This document shows positions 16,562 to 24,932 of a stretch of 64,000 nt of DNA, one piece after another. This stretch comes from Solirubrobacter taibaiensis. Lineage in GTDB: Bacteria > Actinomycetota > Thermoleophilia > Solirubrobacterales > Solirubrobacteraceae. The notes beneath the pieces are model-generated. The model saw nothing but the letters and a program-made list of their open reading frames with translations. It was not told where the DNA came from and did not search any database. The first letter of the stretch is position 1. The number at the start of each line of letters is the position of its first letter. The position numbers and the translations under genes are program-made. The stretch spans positions 1 to 64,000 of the forward strand of contig JAPDDQ010000001.1 of the NCBI GenBank assembly GCA_027587225.1, given 5' to 3'.

Positions 16562-17859
16562 CGCGCGACCGCCTCCCGGAACAACGCCGCGAGGTCCTCC
16601 GCCAGGCGCTCGCCGTCGAAGCGCTCGCGCACCGTCGCGCGGCCGTTCGCGGTCAGGCGCTCGGCCAGCGCACGGTCCTCGTAGACGCGGACGAGCGCGT
16701 CGGCGAGCGCTTGCGGGTCGTCGGGCGCGACGAGCAGGCCGTTGACCTCGTCCTCCACCAGCTCCGGAATGCCGGAGACGTTGCTCGCCACCACCGGCGC
16801 GCCGGCGGCCATGGCCTCCACCAGCACGTTCGGGATGCCGTCGCGGTCGTTGGGGAGCAGCCGCGACGGCATGCACAGCGCGCCCGCGCGGCGGTACTCG
16901 TCGAGCAGCTCCGCCGGGCCGACCGGGCCGGGCAGCGCCACCGGCACGCCGCTGCGCTCGATGTGCGCGCGCAGGGCCTTGCCGTCCTTGTCGTCCTGGC
17001 CGACGATCAGCGCCTCGAACGGCACGCCGCGCGCATCCAGCAACGCGCACGCGTCGACGAGCGTGTCGAACCCCTTCTTGGCCACGAGCCGGCCGACCCC
17101 CAGCACCCGCAGGTGCCCGTTTGTCGCCGGGTGCGGGCGCTCCTCCGCGAGCATCCGGGTGAAGTCCGCCGACAGGCCGTGGTAGACGAGGTGCACATTC
17201 GCCCGCGGCGCGATCCGCCGCAGGTGCTCAACGTTCGCCTCCGTACACGTGACCACGAACCGCGCGGCGTTGAGCTTGCGCCGCAGCCAGCCCTTGGGGT
17301 TCAGCTCGGGCGCGTAGATGTCGCGCGCGTGGCCGGTGAACGAGAACGGCAGGCCGGAGATGCACGCCGCGAGCCAGGTGATCGTCGTCGTCCCGTGCGC
17401 GAAGTGCGCGTGCAGATGGCGGACGTCCGGCTCCTGCAGCAGCCGGTCGGCGAGCGTGATCGCCTGGATGAGCTCCTTGACGTAGATCTTCCGCGGACCG
17501 GCGAGCGGCGCGCGCCGGTCACGGAACGCTTGTGCGAACGCCGTCCGGGCGGCCCGCGCCACCCCGTGCGGGCGCCGCCGAGCGCAGCGCTTGAGCGCCG
17601 GCGCGAACTCACGGATGTCCGCCCAGCGCCACCGGTGCATCGGCTTCGTGAGGCCCACCGGGTCTGGCAGGTACTCGGGCTGCGCGACGATCGCGTCGAG
17701 CACCGGATGGTCGTGCCCCTGCTCGCGCGCCTCGACGGGCTTGATCACGAACAGCTTCAGCGGCACGCCCGCCTGCTCCACGCGGTGGATCTCGGAGGCG
17801 ATGAACGTCTCCGAGACGCGCGGGAACCCCATCAAGATGTAGGCGACGGACCCGTTCAC
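16558..17859 (-). CDS. Glycosyltransferase family 4
   Basis: The product is 433 aa, GT-B fold. The N-lobe has AYILMGFPRVSETFIASEI, a common opening for polysaccharide GT4 enzymes, and LHAHFAHG with FSFTGHARDIYA. The C-lobe has VGRLVAKKGFDTLVDA and a donor-binding segment GIPNVLVEAMAAGAPVVAS, then GIPELV, with the conserved E-x7-E pair. It transfers a sugar from a nucleotide donor to a growing glycan. It lies 39 bp downstream of the broken acyltransferase gene and overlaps the heparinase-like gene by 4 bp, near the start of the polysaccharide operon. Confidence 0.88.
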   Translation of the reverse strand: MNGSVAYILMGFPRVSETFIASEIHRVEQAGVPLKLFVIKPVEAREQGHDHPVLDAIVAQPEYLPDPVGLTKPMHRWRWADIREFAPALKRCARRRPHGVARAARTAFAQAFRDRRAPLAGPRKIYVKELIQAITLADRLLQEPDVRHLHAHFAHGTTTITWLAACISGLPFSFTGHARDIYAPELNPKGWLRRKLNAARFVVTCTEANVEHLRRIAPRANVHLVYHGLSADFTRMLAEERPHPATNGHLRVLGVGRLVAKKGFDTLVDACALLDARGVPFEALIVGQDDKDGKALRAHIERSGVPVALPGPVGPAELLDEYRRAGALCMPSRLLPNDRDGIPNVLVEAMAAGAPVVASNVSGIPELVEDEVNGLLVAPDDPQALADALVRVYEDRALAERLTANGRATVRERFDGERLAEDLAALFREAVAR

Positions 17860-17898
17860 ACCCCGATGACAAGGTCACCGGGCTGAACGTCACGCGGT

Positions 17899-18527
17899 TT
17901 AGGAAACGTTTAGGTCGATCACGGCATCGGCGATGCGCCGAGCGACGGCAGCGTTGCCTTCCCGCGTCGGCTCCGGGTCGTGCTCGATGTGCAGCGGCGG
18001 GCCGTAGGTGACGACGATCTTCGGCCAGCTCCACGGCCGCTTGCGCAGCTTGCGCGTGCCCTCCAGATGGCACGGCAGCACCGTGGCGCCCGCGAGTTGC
18101 GCGATGTGGCCGATCCCGGGCTTCGGCGCGCGGTAGCCGTCGGCCGGGGACAGCCCGCCCTCCCAGAACATCACGAGCACCTTGCCGTCGGCGAGCAAGC
18201 CGGCGGCGGTATCGAACGCGTCCTGATCCCAGACGCCGCGCCGCACCGGGAACGCGCCGGCCCGCGCGAGCCAGCGGCCCCACCGGCGCGTGAACAGCTC
18301 GCTCTTGGCCATGAAGCGCACGCGCCGACCGAGCCGACCGCGACGAAGAACGCGTCGAGCACGGACGGGTGGTTGGCGGTCAGGATGAACCCGCCCTCGG
18401 GGATGTGCTCGCGACCGCGAAACCGCACGCGCGAGGCGACGAGCAGGATCGGGGACAGGGCGGCGAAGAGGATCCCCTGCAGCCAAGGCCGCTTGGTCAG
18501 GGTGCGTCGGTGGTAGCGCTCGAGCAT
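17899..18527 (-). pseudogene. PlsC-like acyltransferase split by a frameshift
   Basis: Two frames together give one 1-acylglycerol-phosphate acyltransferase-like protein of about 209 aa. The first frame from ATG 18527 encodes LLVASRVRFRGREHIPEGGF and the acyltransferase motif NHPSVLD. The second encodes RRVRFMAKSELF, then VLVMFWEGGLSPADGYR and VLPCHLEGTRKL. The break falls at about 18324-18340, where an 8-bp unit GCCGACCG occurs twice; adding one base restores the whole family sequence. As read, the product stops at 118 aa without the second catalytic block. It is a recent pseudogene or a sequencing error. It would be the first gene of the polysaccharide operon. Confidence 0.75.
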
Positions 18528-18549
18528 TCGGATCGGCCATATTGACGGC

Positions 18550-19227
18550 ATGCGCCTCGACTCCGCGCTCGACTCCGCGCCCGGTCCCGTCGACGTCTTC
18601 TTTCGTGACGACGACGCCGGGTGGGAGGACGCGCGCTTGCTGGAGCTGATCGCGCGGTTCGCCGAGCACGGGCTGCCGCTGGACCTGGCGGTCATCCCCG
18701 CCGAGTTGGACGAGCCGCTCGCGGAGCGGCTGCGCGACGGCCACGCCGGGCTGCATCAGCACGGGTACGCGCACACCAACCACCAGGTGGAGGGGCGCAA
18801 GTGCGAGTTCGGGCCGGCGCGCGACAAGGCGGCGCAGCGGGAGGACATCGCGCGCGGCCAGGCGCAGCTCCGTGACCTCCTCGGCGACCGGCTCGACCCC
18901 TTCTTCACGCCGCCCTGGAACCGCTGCACGCGCGACACGGCTGAGAACCTCGTCGAGCTCGGGTTCACGCTCCTGTCGCGCGAGCACAAGGCCGAGCCGT
19001 TCAGGCTGCTGCCGGAGCTGCCGGTGCACCTCGACGTGGCGCGGCTCACGCCGGAGGAGCTGGACGAGCGGTTCGCGGGGCACGTCGCGGACGGCGGACC
19101 GGTCGGCGTGATGTTCCACCACGGCGTGATGGAATCCGACGCCATGGCGCGTGCGAGCGAGCTGCTCGCGCTGTTGGCGACGCACGCGAACGTCCGAGCG
19201 CGGAAGATGAGCGAGCTGTGCCCCTGA
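18550..19227 (+). CDS. Polysaccharide deacetylase-like protein
   Basis: The product is 225 aa. It contains the pattern VFFRDDDAGWED (catalytic and metal Asp), LHQHGYAHTNH (metal His) and PFFTPPWNR, typical of NodB-like carbohydrate deacetylases of the DUF2334-like branch. VMFHHGVME near the end supplies the second catalytic His. Such enzymes remove N- or O-acetyl groups from glycans; no signal peptide is seen. Its start codon lies only 22 bp from that of the divergent acyltransferase gene at the head of the polysaccharide operon, so a shared control region is likely. It overlaps the next gene by 10 bp. Confidence 0.78.
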   Translation: MRLDSALDSAPGPVDVFFRDDDAGWEDARLLELIARFAEHGLPLDLAVIPAELDEPLAERLRDGHAGLHQHGYAHTNHQVEGRKCEFGPARDKAAQREDIARGQAQLRDLLGDRLDPFFTPPWNRCTRDTAENLVELGFTLLSREHKAEPFRLLPELPVHLDVARLTPEELDERFAGHVADGGPVGVMFHHGVMESDAMARASELLALLATHANVRARKMSELCP

Positions 19228-19745
19228 CCGACCACACCGACTGCGTGCTCGTCGTGATCGACGTCCAGCCCGGGTTCGGTGGCGACGCCGACGTGCTCGC
19301 GCGCATGCACTGGCTGACGAAGCTGGCCCGCGCGCTCGAGGTGCCGGTCGTGGTCACCGAGGAGGAGCCCGAGCGCCACGGACCGACGCGCCCGGGCTTC
19401 GTCGAGGACGGGACGCCGGTGTTCCGCAAGCCGACGTTCGGCCTCGCGGGCACGCCGGAGATCCTGCGGGCCGTCACCGGTACGGGCCGCGGCACGGCGG
19501 TGCTTGTGGGCTTCGAGACCGACGTGTGCGTCTACCAGTCGGCCGTCGGCCTGCTCGACGCCGGCCTGCGCGTGCTCGTCGCCGAGGACGCCGTCGGCTC
19601 GCCGGGCGAGATGCACGCACGCGGCCTCACGCGCCTGCGCGACGCCGGGGTCACGCTCACGCACTGCAAGGCGCTCGGCTACGAGTGGGTGCGCACGGTC
19701 GAGGGCGCGCAGGTGCTGCCACGGCCGGCGCCCTTCTCCCTGTGA
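19218..19745 (+). CDS. Isochorismatase-family cysteine hydrolase
   Basis: The product is 175 aa from GTG 19218, which overlaps the deacetylase gene by 10 bp. The catalytic triad of the family is complete: Asp15 in VVIDVQPGF, Lys71 in FRKPTFG and Cys104 in GFETDVCVYQ. Members hydrolyse amides or isochorismate-type ethers, for example nicotinamidase and carbamoylsarcosine amidase. Lack of an extra carrier domain argues against a siderophore role. The substrate is not predictable. Coupling to the deacetylase may point to a shared amide- or acetyl-removal pathway. Confidence 0.85.
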   Translation: MPLTDHTDCVLVVIDVQPGFGGDADVLARMHWLTKLARALEVPVVVTEEEPERHGPTRPGFVEDGTPVFRKPTFGLAGTPEILRAVTGTGRGTAVLVGFETDVCVYQSAVGLLDAGLRVLVAEDAVGSPGEMHARGLTRLRDAGVTLTHCKALGYEWVRTVEGAQVLPRPAPFSL

Positions 19746-19802
19746 GGGAGTGCCGAAAAGTCCAAGAGATGAGTTTCCGGTCTTGGGATCGTCTTCGGTC
19801 CT

Positions 19803-20606
19803 ATGAGTGGAGCAGCTGTCGAGGCACAGCAGTTAGTCAAGACCTATAAGGGACGGGGCGGCGAGGTCGAAGCCGTCAAGGGCGTCGATCTGCGGATCGA
19901 GCCGGGAGAGATCTTCGGATTCCTCGGTCCAAACGGGGCCGGCAAGAGCACGACGGTGCGGATGCTCACGACGCTGCTGACGATCACCGGCGGCAGCGCG
20001 ACCGTCGCCGGCGTCGATGTAGCGCGCGAGCCGGACAAGGCGCGCCACAAGATGGGCGTCGCGCTGCAGGAGGCGGGCCTGGACCCACGCCAGACCGGGC
20101 GCGAGCTGCTGGTCCTGCAGTCGCGGCTGTTCGGGATGAACGGGAGCGAGGCCGCCGCGCGCGCCGACGAGCTGCTCGTCCTCGTCGAGCTCGAGGACGC
20201 GGCCGACCGCCTCATCAAGGGCTACTCCGGCGGCATGAAGCGACGACTGGACCTGGCGAGCGCTCTCGTCCATCGCCCCGAGGTGTTGTTCCTCGACGAG
20301 CCCACCACGGGTCTCGATCCCGCCAGCCGGATCACCGTGTGGGAGGAGGTCCGCCGCATCAACGAGCTCGGCACGACGGTCTTCCTCACCACGCAGTACC
20401 TCGAGGAGGCCGACCAGCTGTGCGGCCGCCTCGCGATCATCGACGACGGCCGGATCGTCCGCGAGGGGACGCCGATCAGCCTGAAGACCGAGTTGCGCGA
20501 GCGGCTCGCCCTCGACCAAGAGCCGACGCTCGACGACGTGTTCCTGGACGCCACCGGCCGCACCCGCGCGAAGGCCGAGGGCGCCGTCTCCGAGGTGATC
20601 GCATGA
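19803..20606 (+). CDS. ABC exporter ATP-binding protein (DrrA type)
   Basis: The product is 267 aa. Walker A is GPNGAGKST, the signature is YSGGMKRRLDLASALVH and Walker B is VLFLDEPTTGLD, followed by the switch His-equivalent Gln in FLTTQYLEEADQL. The TQYLEEAD sequence is typical of the DrrA/daunorubicin-type drug export ATPases of actinobacteria. It pairs with the ABC-2 permease encoded next through a 4-bp ATGA overlap. The 57 bp upstream hold a short inverted repeat (CCAAGA at 19762, TCTTGG at 19781) of uncertain meaning. Substrate unknown; lipid or antibiotic export is the family expectation. Confidence 0.9.
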   Translation: MSGAAVEAQQLVKTYKGRGGEVEAVKGVDLRIEPGEIFGFLGPNGAGKSTTVRMLTTLLTITGGSATVAGVDVAREPDKARHKMGVALQEAGLDPRQTGRELLVLQSRLFGMNGSEAAARADELLVLVELEDAADRLIKGYSGGMKRRLDLASALVHRPEVLFLDEPTTGLDPASRITVWEEVRRINELGTTVFLTTQYLEEADQLCGRLAIIDDGRIVREGTPISLKTELRERLALDQEPTLDDVFLDATGRTRAKAEGAVSEVIA

Positions 20607-21358
20607 GCCAGACCTGGGTGCTCGGCCAGCGTGCGCTGCGCGAGGCGTGGCGGACGCCAGAAGCGATCCTGCCGACGCTGTTCATCCCGCTGTTCTTCCT
20701 GGTGGTCAACATCGGCCAGGCGGGCAAGATCTTCCCGTCGGAGTCCACGGACTTCCTCAAGGGCCAGGGCTACGGGGCGTTCCAGCTCCCCGCCAGCCTG
20801 TTGCTGGCCGCGTCGTTCGGCACCGCCGCGCTCTATCTCGTGGAGGACATCGAAGGCGGCTACTTCGACAAGCTGCGCGCCGCGCCCGTCTCTCGCTCCG
20901 CGCTGGTGCTCGGCCGGCTGGTGGCGGAGTTCGCCAAGGGCATCGTGATCTCGATCGCGATCATCGCGCTCGGCATGGTGTTCGGCGTGACGATCGCCAG
21001 CGGCCCGCTCGGGTTCGTGCTGCTCGTCCTGCTCACGGCGTCCTGGGCGGTCGTGTTCGTCGGCCTGCTGCAGCTGATCGCGCTGAAGACCCGCAGCGCC
21101 GCCGCGACCAACTCCGGCAGCCTGATCTTCTTCCCGCTGATGTTCCTGACGCCGAACTTCGTCCCGCGCGAGCTGCTCACGCGCCCGATGGAGATCGCCG
21201 CGTCGCTCAACCCCGTCACCTACCTGATGGAGTCACTGCGCTCGCTGATCCTCGACGATCTCGCCTGGGGCACGATCCTGCCGGGCTTCGCGGTCGTCGG
21301 CGTCGTCGGGGCGATCATGCTCGCCGCGAACGTGCGGCTGATCAACCACTACGACTAA
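20603..21358 (+). CDS. ABC-2 type permease (DrrB type)
   Basis: The product is 251 aa with about six predicted membrane segments, for example LPTLFIPLFFLVVN near the N-terminus and IVISIAIIALGMVFGVTI in the middle. The family motif region VEDIEGGYFDKLRAAPVSR and the segment PRELLTRPMEIAASLNPVTY are typical of ABC-2 (DrrB-like) permeases. It forms the membrane channel for the ATPase encoded immediately upstream. Its stop codon overlaps, tail to tail, the stop of the glutamine amidotransferase gene by 4 bp. Confidence 0.88.
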   Translation: MSQTWVLGQRALREAWRTPEAILPTLFIPLFFLVVNIGQAGKIFPSESTDFLKGQGYGAFQLPASLLLAASFGTAALYLVEDIEGGYFDKLRAAPVSRSALVLGRLVAEFAKGIVISIAIIALGMVFGVTIASGPLGFVLLVLLTASWAVVFVGLLQLIALKTRSAAATNSGSLIFFPLMFLTPNFVPRELLTRPMEIAASLNPVTYLMESLRSLILDDLAWGTILPGFAVVGVVGAIMLAANVRLINHYD

Positions 21359-22122
21359 GCAACCAAGGCGAGACCGGGGCGCGAAGACGCGTCGATCAGC
21401 GCACGCATGACCGTCGCGTGCTCGGGACGGTGCGTGAGGACCTCGGCGTGCCACTGCACGGCGAGGTGGAAGCGGGCGCTGGGATCGAAAACCGCTTCGA
21501 TCGTCCCGTCCGGGGCGTGCGCGATCACTTCGAGGCCGCTGCCGAGGTGGTCGATCGCCTGGTGGTGGAAGGTGTTGACCGCGAGCCGGCGGCGGCGGGT
21601 GATGCGGTGCAGCGGCGAGCCGGCCGTCAGGGTGACGGCGTGGGTCGGCTCGTGCGGCGCGTCGGTCTGGCGGTGGTTCGGGATGTGCTGATGCAGCGTC
21701 CCGCCACGGGCGACGTTCAGGGCCTGCATGCCCCGGCAGACGGCGAGCACCGGCAGGTCACGCTCCCGCGCGGCCTCGTGCAGGCGCAGCTCGTAGTCGT
21801 CGGCGGCGCGGTCGATGTTCGGGCCCAGCTGCGGGCTCGGGACCTGGCCGTAGGTGCCCGGATCGAGGTCGGGGCCGCCGCTGAAGAGCAGGCCGTCGAG
21901 GCGTTCGAGCAGGTAGTGCGCGTCGTCACCGAAGCCGTGCGCGGGCAGCACGACGGCGATCCCGCCGGCCTCGTGGACCGCGTGCACGTACGTCAGCCGC
22001 AGGTTCAGCCGGGGCGGTGCGCACGTCCGCTCGTCACGGCCGCGCCCAGGCGCCAAGGCGACGCCTGGCTCCGGAAGGAGCTCGTGCGTGACGATGCCGA
22101 TGAGTGGGGGACGTGCGTGCAA
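21355..22122 (-). CDS. Class I glutamine amidotransferase (PuuD-like)
   Basis: The product is 255 aa, of the gamma-glutamyl-GABA hydrolase (PuuD) family. The nucleophile lies in LPVLAVCRGMQALNVARGG and the His-Glu pair in LAVQWHAE, where most members have WHPE. SGGPDLDPGTYG is the family's oxyanion-side segment. It hydrolyses gamma-glutamyl amides, as in polyamine or ethanolamine catabolism. The start is TTG 22122; no better start lies in frame. A TGTG-N8-CACA sequence sits about 40 bp upstream. Family assignment is firm, substrate less so. Confidence 0.83.
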   Translation of the reverse strand: MHARPPLIGIVTHELLPEPGVALAPGRGRDERTCAPPRLNLRLTYVHAVHEAGGIAVVLPAHGFGDDAHYLLERLDGLLFSGGPDLDPGTYGQVPSPQLGPNIDRAADDYELRLHEAARERDLPVLAVCRGMQALNVARGGTLHQHIPNHRQTDAPHEPTHAVTLTAGSPLHRITRRRRLAVNTFHHQAIDHLGSGLEVIAHAPDGTIEAVFDPSARFHLAVQWHAEVLTHRPEHATVMRALIDASSRPGLALVA

Positions 22123-22160
22123 GATTGGGGGAAGTACGCCCGGTTGTTGGAGCCGTTACA

Positions 22161-22176
22161 TGTGTTCTCGGTCACA
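22161..22176. promoter_or_regulatory. Possible CRP-like site upstream of the amidotransferase gene
   Basis: TGTGTTCTCGGTCACA has the outer TGTG and CACA of an actinobacterial CRP/FNR-type site (TGTGA-N6-TCACA) but misses one inner base. It lies about 40 bp upstream of the amidotransferase start, at the end of the acetyltransferase gene. A single partial match can occur by chance. Confidence 0.2.
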
Positions 22177-22645
22177 AAAGGCTCCGCTTGAGGACGTGCT
22201 CGTCGCCCTTGGCGCGCACGAATGCGAAACCGGCGGCGTCGTACGCGGCACGGGCGGCGGCGTTCGCTATCCGGACGTTCAGGTTCACGCCCCGAAAGTG
22301 GCGCGCACGCGCCCATTCCACGCACGCTTCGAGCAGCGCGCGGCCCGCACCTTGGCGCCGCGCCTCGGGCGCCACCCACATCGCGTTGATCACGGCGTCG
22401 CCGAGCGATTCCTCGTCGGGGCGCACCAGCGCCATCCCGAGCCACGCGTCGTCGTCGTCGACGGCGACGAACGTCCGCTGCGCGCCCTGCTCGCTGCGGC
22501 GCGCCCCGCGCTCCCACCAGTCCGCCGGCAGCGCGAGATCTCGCTCGTAGGTCGCCCCGAAGGCGTCCGGGTCGCTCGCCAAGGACCGTAGGCGGATCTC
22601 GCGCAGACGGTCGGCCTCGTGGGCGAGGACGTGCCGGATCCTCAC
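22172..22645 (-). CDS. GNAT family N-acetyltransferase
   Basis: The product is 157 aa from GTG 22645, which overlaps the stop of the upstream hydrolase gene by 4 bp. It begins with MRIRHVLAHEADRLREIRL, a usual GNAT opening, and contains the acetyl-CoA-binding motif MWVAPEARRQGAGRALLEACVEWA (positions about 92-115, split here at the R/QxxG core) and a C-terminal NAAARAAYDAAGF. It acetylates an amine of unknown identity. It is the third gene of a methyltransferase, hydrolase and acetyltransferase operon. Confidence 0.82.
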   Translation of the reverse strand: MRIRHVLAHEADRLREIRLRSLASDPDAFGATYERDLALPADWWERGARRSEQGAQRTFVAVDDDDAWLGMALVRPDEESLGDAVINAMWVAPEARRQGAGRALLEACVEWARARHFRGVNLNVRIANAAARAAYDAAGFAFVRAKGDEHVLKRSLL

Positions 22646-23400
22646 AGGAACGCGAGCAGCCGCTCCACGTACTCCCCGCGGGCCGCGGCCGTGTCGTGGA
22701 TGGTGTGCGGCGCGCCCGGGATGCGCACGACCGTCGCCGCTGGGTGCGTCTGGGCGAGCCGCGCGGCGTGCGCTTCGGGGAACGCGGAGCCTTCGTCCGC
22801 GCCGACGATCAGCACCGGGACCGACACCGCCGAGGTCGTGTCCGTGCCCGCCACGCACGTGCCGTCGATGACGCGGTCGAGCACCTCGGGGTCGAGGTGC
22901 CGCAGCGCGTACGCGTGGGCCGCGATCGCGTCGGGCGTCTGGGTTCCATCGAGCACGAGCTCGGCCTCGATCTCCGCCTCCGTCGCGCCGCGCGCCTGCC
23001 ACACCCGCACGGCCGCCTGCTGGTCGACGAAGTGCCGGATCGACGTGCTGGCGGCGTGAATCTCGGGCTCGCCGCCGAACAGCGGCGGGTCTTCGAGGAA
23101 GAGCTTGGTCACGAGCTCGGGTCGCCTCTGGGCGACGGTCCACGCGGTCACGCCGCCGAGCGAGTGCCCGACGATCGCCGCCGGCCCGATCTCATCCAGC
23201 ACCGAGATCGCGTCCTGCGCGTAGTCCGGCACGCGATAGGTGCCGGGCCGCCGCGCGGACGCCCCGTGCCCGCGGAACGTCAGCCGGACCGCTCGCCGAC
23301 CCTCCAGCGTGAGCCAGCGGTACGTCGCGCCGGAGCCGCTCACGCCGTGGAGGAACAGGACCGGCTCGCCAGCACCCTCGCACTCGACGTGGAGGCTCAC
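22642..23400 (-). CDS. Alpha/beta hydrolase
   Basis: The product is 252 aa from GTG 23400, which gives a 4-bp overlap with the methyltransferase gene. The fold is visible in VLFLHGVSGSG (oxyanion region), the nucleophile elbow GHSLGG, VPVLIVGADEGS (catalytic Asp region) and GAPHTIHD with the catalytic His. The catalytic triad is therefore complete. Esterase or lactonase-like chemistry is likely; the substrate is unknown. It is co-translated with a methyltransferase and an acetyltransferase, suggesting modification of a shared small molecule. Confidence 0.83.
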   Translation of the reverse strand: MSLHVECEGAGEPVLFLHGVSGSGATYRWLTLEGRRAVRLTFRGHGASARRPGTYRVPDYAQDAISVLDEIGPAAIVGHSLGGVTAWTVAQRRPELVTKLFLEDPPLFGGEPEIHAASTSIRHFVDQQAAVRVWQARGATEAEIEAELVLDGTQTPDAIAAHAYALRHLDPEVLDRVIDGTCVAGTDTTSAVSVPVLIVGADEGSAFPEAHAARLAQTHPAATVVRIPGAPHTIHDTAAARGEYVERLLAFL

Positions 23401-24188
23401 CGGCTGGCCCGGAGCGTGTAGCTCTGCGGCAGGATCTCGCCGCCGACGCGCAACCGGCAGCGGCCGTCGTCCTCCGGAGTGAGCATCCCGCGCCAGTCCC
23501 GGACCGTGTCCATGTGCTCGAGCAGCGCGTCCACGCGGAGACCGGCGTCGATCGCGGCGGTCACGACTTCTCCGAGCGAGTGCCCGAACTCGACGGTCTT
23601 GGTCGCCGCGACGTCCGCGTCCGGGTCCGCGTACGAGCCGGGTTCGTCGAACGCGCGCCCGCCGTCGAACGCGTACGGGAAGTCGAGCACGAGCGGGTCG
23701 AGCGACGCGATCATCACGAAGATCGGATGGATCTCGACGAGGACGAGGCGCCCGCCGGGCTTGAGCGCCGCGTGGACGCTGCGCATCCAGGCGTCGATGT
23801 CGGCGATCCAGCCGAGCACGCCGGCGGTGGAGTAGACGACGTCGAAGCGACCGTGTAGCGCCGATGGAAGGTCCATCGCGTTCGCTTCGACCCAGTCGAC
23901 GCTGACGCCCGCGCGCTCCGCCAGCTCCGCCGCGGCGGCCAGCGAGCGCGGGGAGAAGTCCGCGCCGGTCACGCGTGCGCCTCGCCGGGCCAGGGAGATC
24001 GAGTCGAACCCGATGTGACACTGCAGGTGCAGCACATCCAGGCCGGTCACATCGCCGACCGCCGCGGACTCGTATTCGTTCAGCGAGTCGCGCCCGGAAA
24101 CCAGCGCTTCCGCGTCGTAGTAGGCATCCTGCCCGTGGACCGCCGCCAGGGCGTCCCAGTGCGCCCGGTTGAGCTCGGAGGGGTCCAT
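23397..24188 (-). CDS. SAM-dependent class I methyltransferase
   Basis: The product is 263 aa. Motif I is VLHLQCHIGFDSISLARRGA, followed by the acidic loop VTGADFSPRSL, motif II FDVVYSTAGVLGW and motif III LKPGGRLVLVEIHP. It binds S-adenosylmethionine and methylates a small molecule. ATG 24188 fits the family N-terminus (LNRAHWDALAAVHG); the frame open upstream is a shadow. It heads a leftward three-gene operon and is divergent from a secreted peptidase gene 27 bp away. Confidence 0.85.
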   Translation of the reverse strand: MDPSELNRAHWDALAAVHGQDAYYDAEALVSGRDSLNEYESAAVGDVTGLDVLHLQCHIGFDSISLARRGARVTGADFSPRSLAAAAELAERAGVSVDWVEANAMDLPSALHGRFDVVYSTAGVLGWIADIDAWMRSVHAALKPGGRLVLVEIHPIFVMIASLDPLVLDFPYAFDGGRAFDEPGSYADPDADVAATKTVEFGHSLGEVVTAAIDAGLRVDALLEHMDTVRDWRGMLTPEDDGRCRLRVGGEILPQSYTLRASR

Positions 24189-24215
24189 CCGGCGCAACGG
24201 TATACCTGGAAGGGC

Positions 24216-24932
24216 ATGCGGTACGTCCTGCTCATCGTCGGGCTCGTCCTGGCCGCCGCCGCGATGGCGTTCGCCCAGGAACCTGAGCCCGCCCCAGCCC
24301 CGACGCCCACGCCGGAGGTGACCCCCACCGTCACGGTCACCGCGACCCCGACGTCCACCGATCCCGTGACCGAGCCGAGCGCCCCGCCCGACTTCGCCGC
24401 GGTCCAGTGGCGCAAGTCGCAGTCCAAGGGCAGCTGGGCGCGCAAGGGCCGGCTCGTGCGCGGCGTGATGCTCCCCGAGCTGGGCGAGGATTTCTTCACC
24501 TGGGACCCGATCAAGAACCAGATCCCGAACCGCGAGTGGCGCCGTTACGGCACCGACCGGCTCATCCGCACCGTGCTCACCGTCATCCACGCGTTCCGGA
24601 CCGAGCACGACAGCGCCCAGCGCATCGGGATCATGGACCTGTCGCGCACCCACGGCGGGAAGTTCGGGCGTGAGTACGGCGGCCTCGGCCACGCCTCGCA
24701 CCAGAACGGGCTGGACATCGACATCCTCTATCCCCGCAAGGACGGCACCGAGACCCGCCCCACCAAGCCTTCACAGGTGGACCGCGAGCTCGCCCAGGAA
24801 CTCGTCGATCGGTTCGTAGAGGCGGGCGCGATCAAGGTGTTCGTCGGCCCGAAGCTGAACCTCAAAGGCCCGAAGAACGTGGTGATCCCGCTGATCTACC
24901 ACGACGACCACCTGCACGTACGGGTCAGATGA
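24216..24932 (+). CDS. MepA-like (M74) murein endopeptidase, secreted
   Basis: The product is 238 aa. A signal peptide (residues 1-20) precedes a Pro/Thr-rich linker (about 21-58). The catalytic domain contains GLGHASHQNGLDIDILYPR, with zinc ligands expected at His159 and Asp167, and the C-terminal HDDHLHVRV with the last His ligand. This is the penicillin-insensitive murein endopeptidase (MepA, peptidase M74) pattern; that family cuts D-alanyl cross-links of peptidoglycan. GGAAGG-like ribosome site and a TATACC box precede it. MepA is best known from proteobacteria, so presence here is notable. Confidence 0.78.
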   Translation: MRYVLLIVGLVLAAAAMAFAQEPEPAPAPTPTPEVTPTVTVTATPTSTDPVTEPSAPPDFAAVQWRKSQSKGSWARKGRLVRGVMLPELGEDFFTWDPIKNQIPNREWRRYGTDRLIRTVLTVIHAFRTEHDSAQRIGIMDLSRTHGGKFGREYGGLGHASHQNGLDIDILYPRKDGTETRPTKPSQVDRELAQELVDRFVEAGAIKVFVGPKLNLKGPKNVVIPLIYHDDHLHVRVR

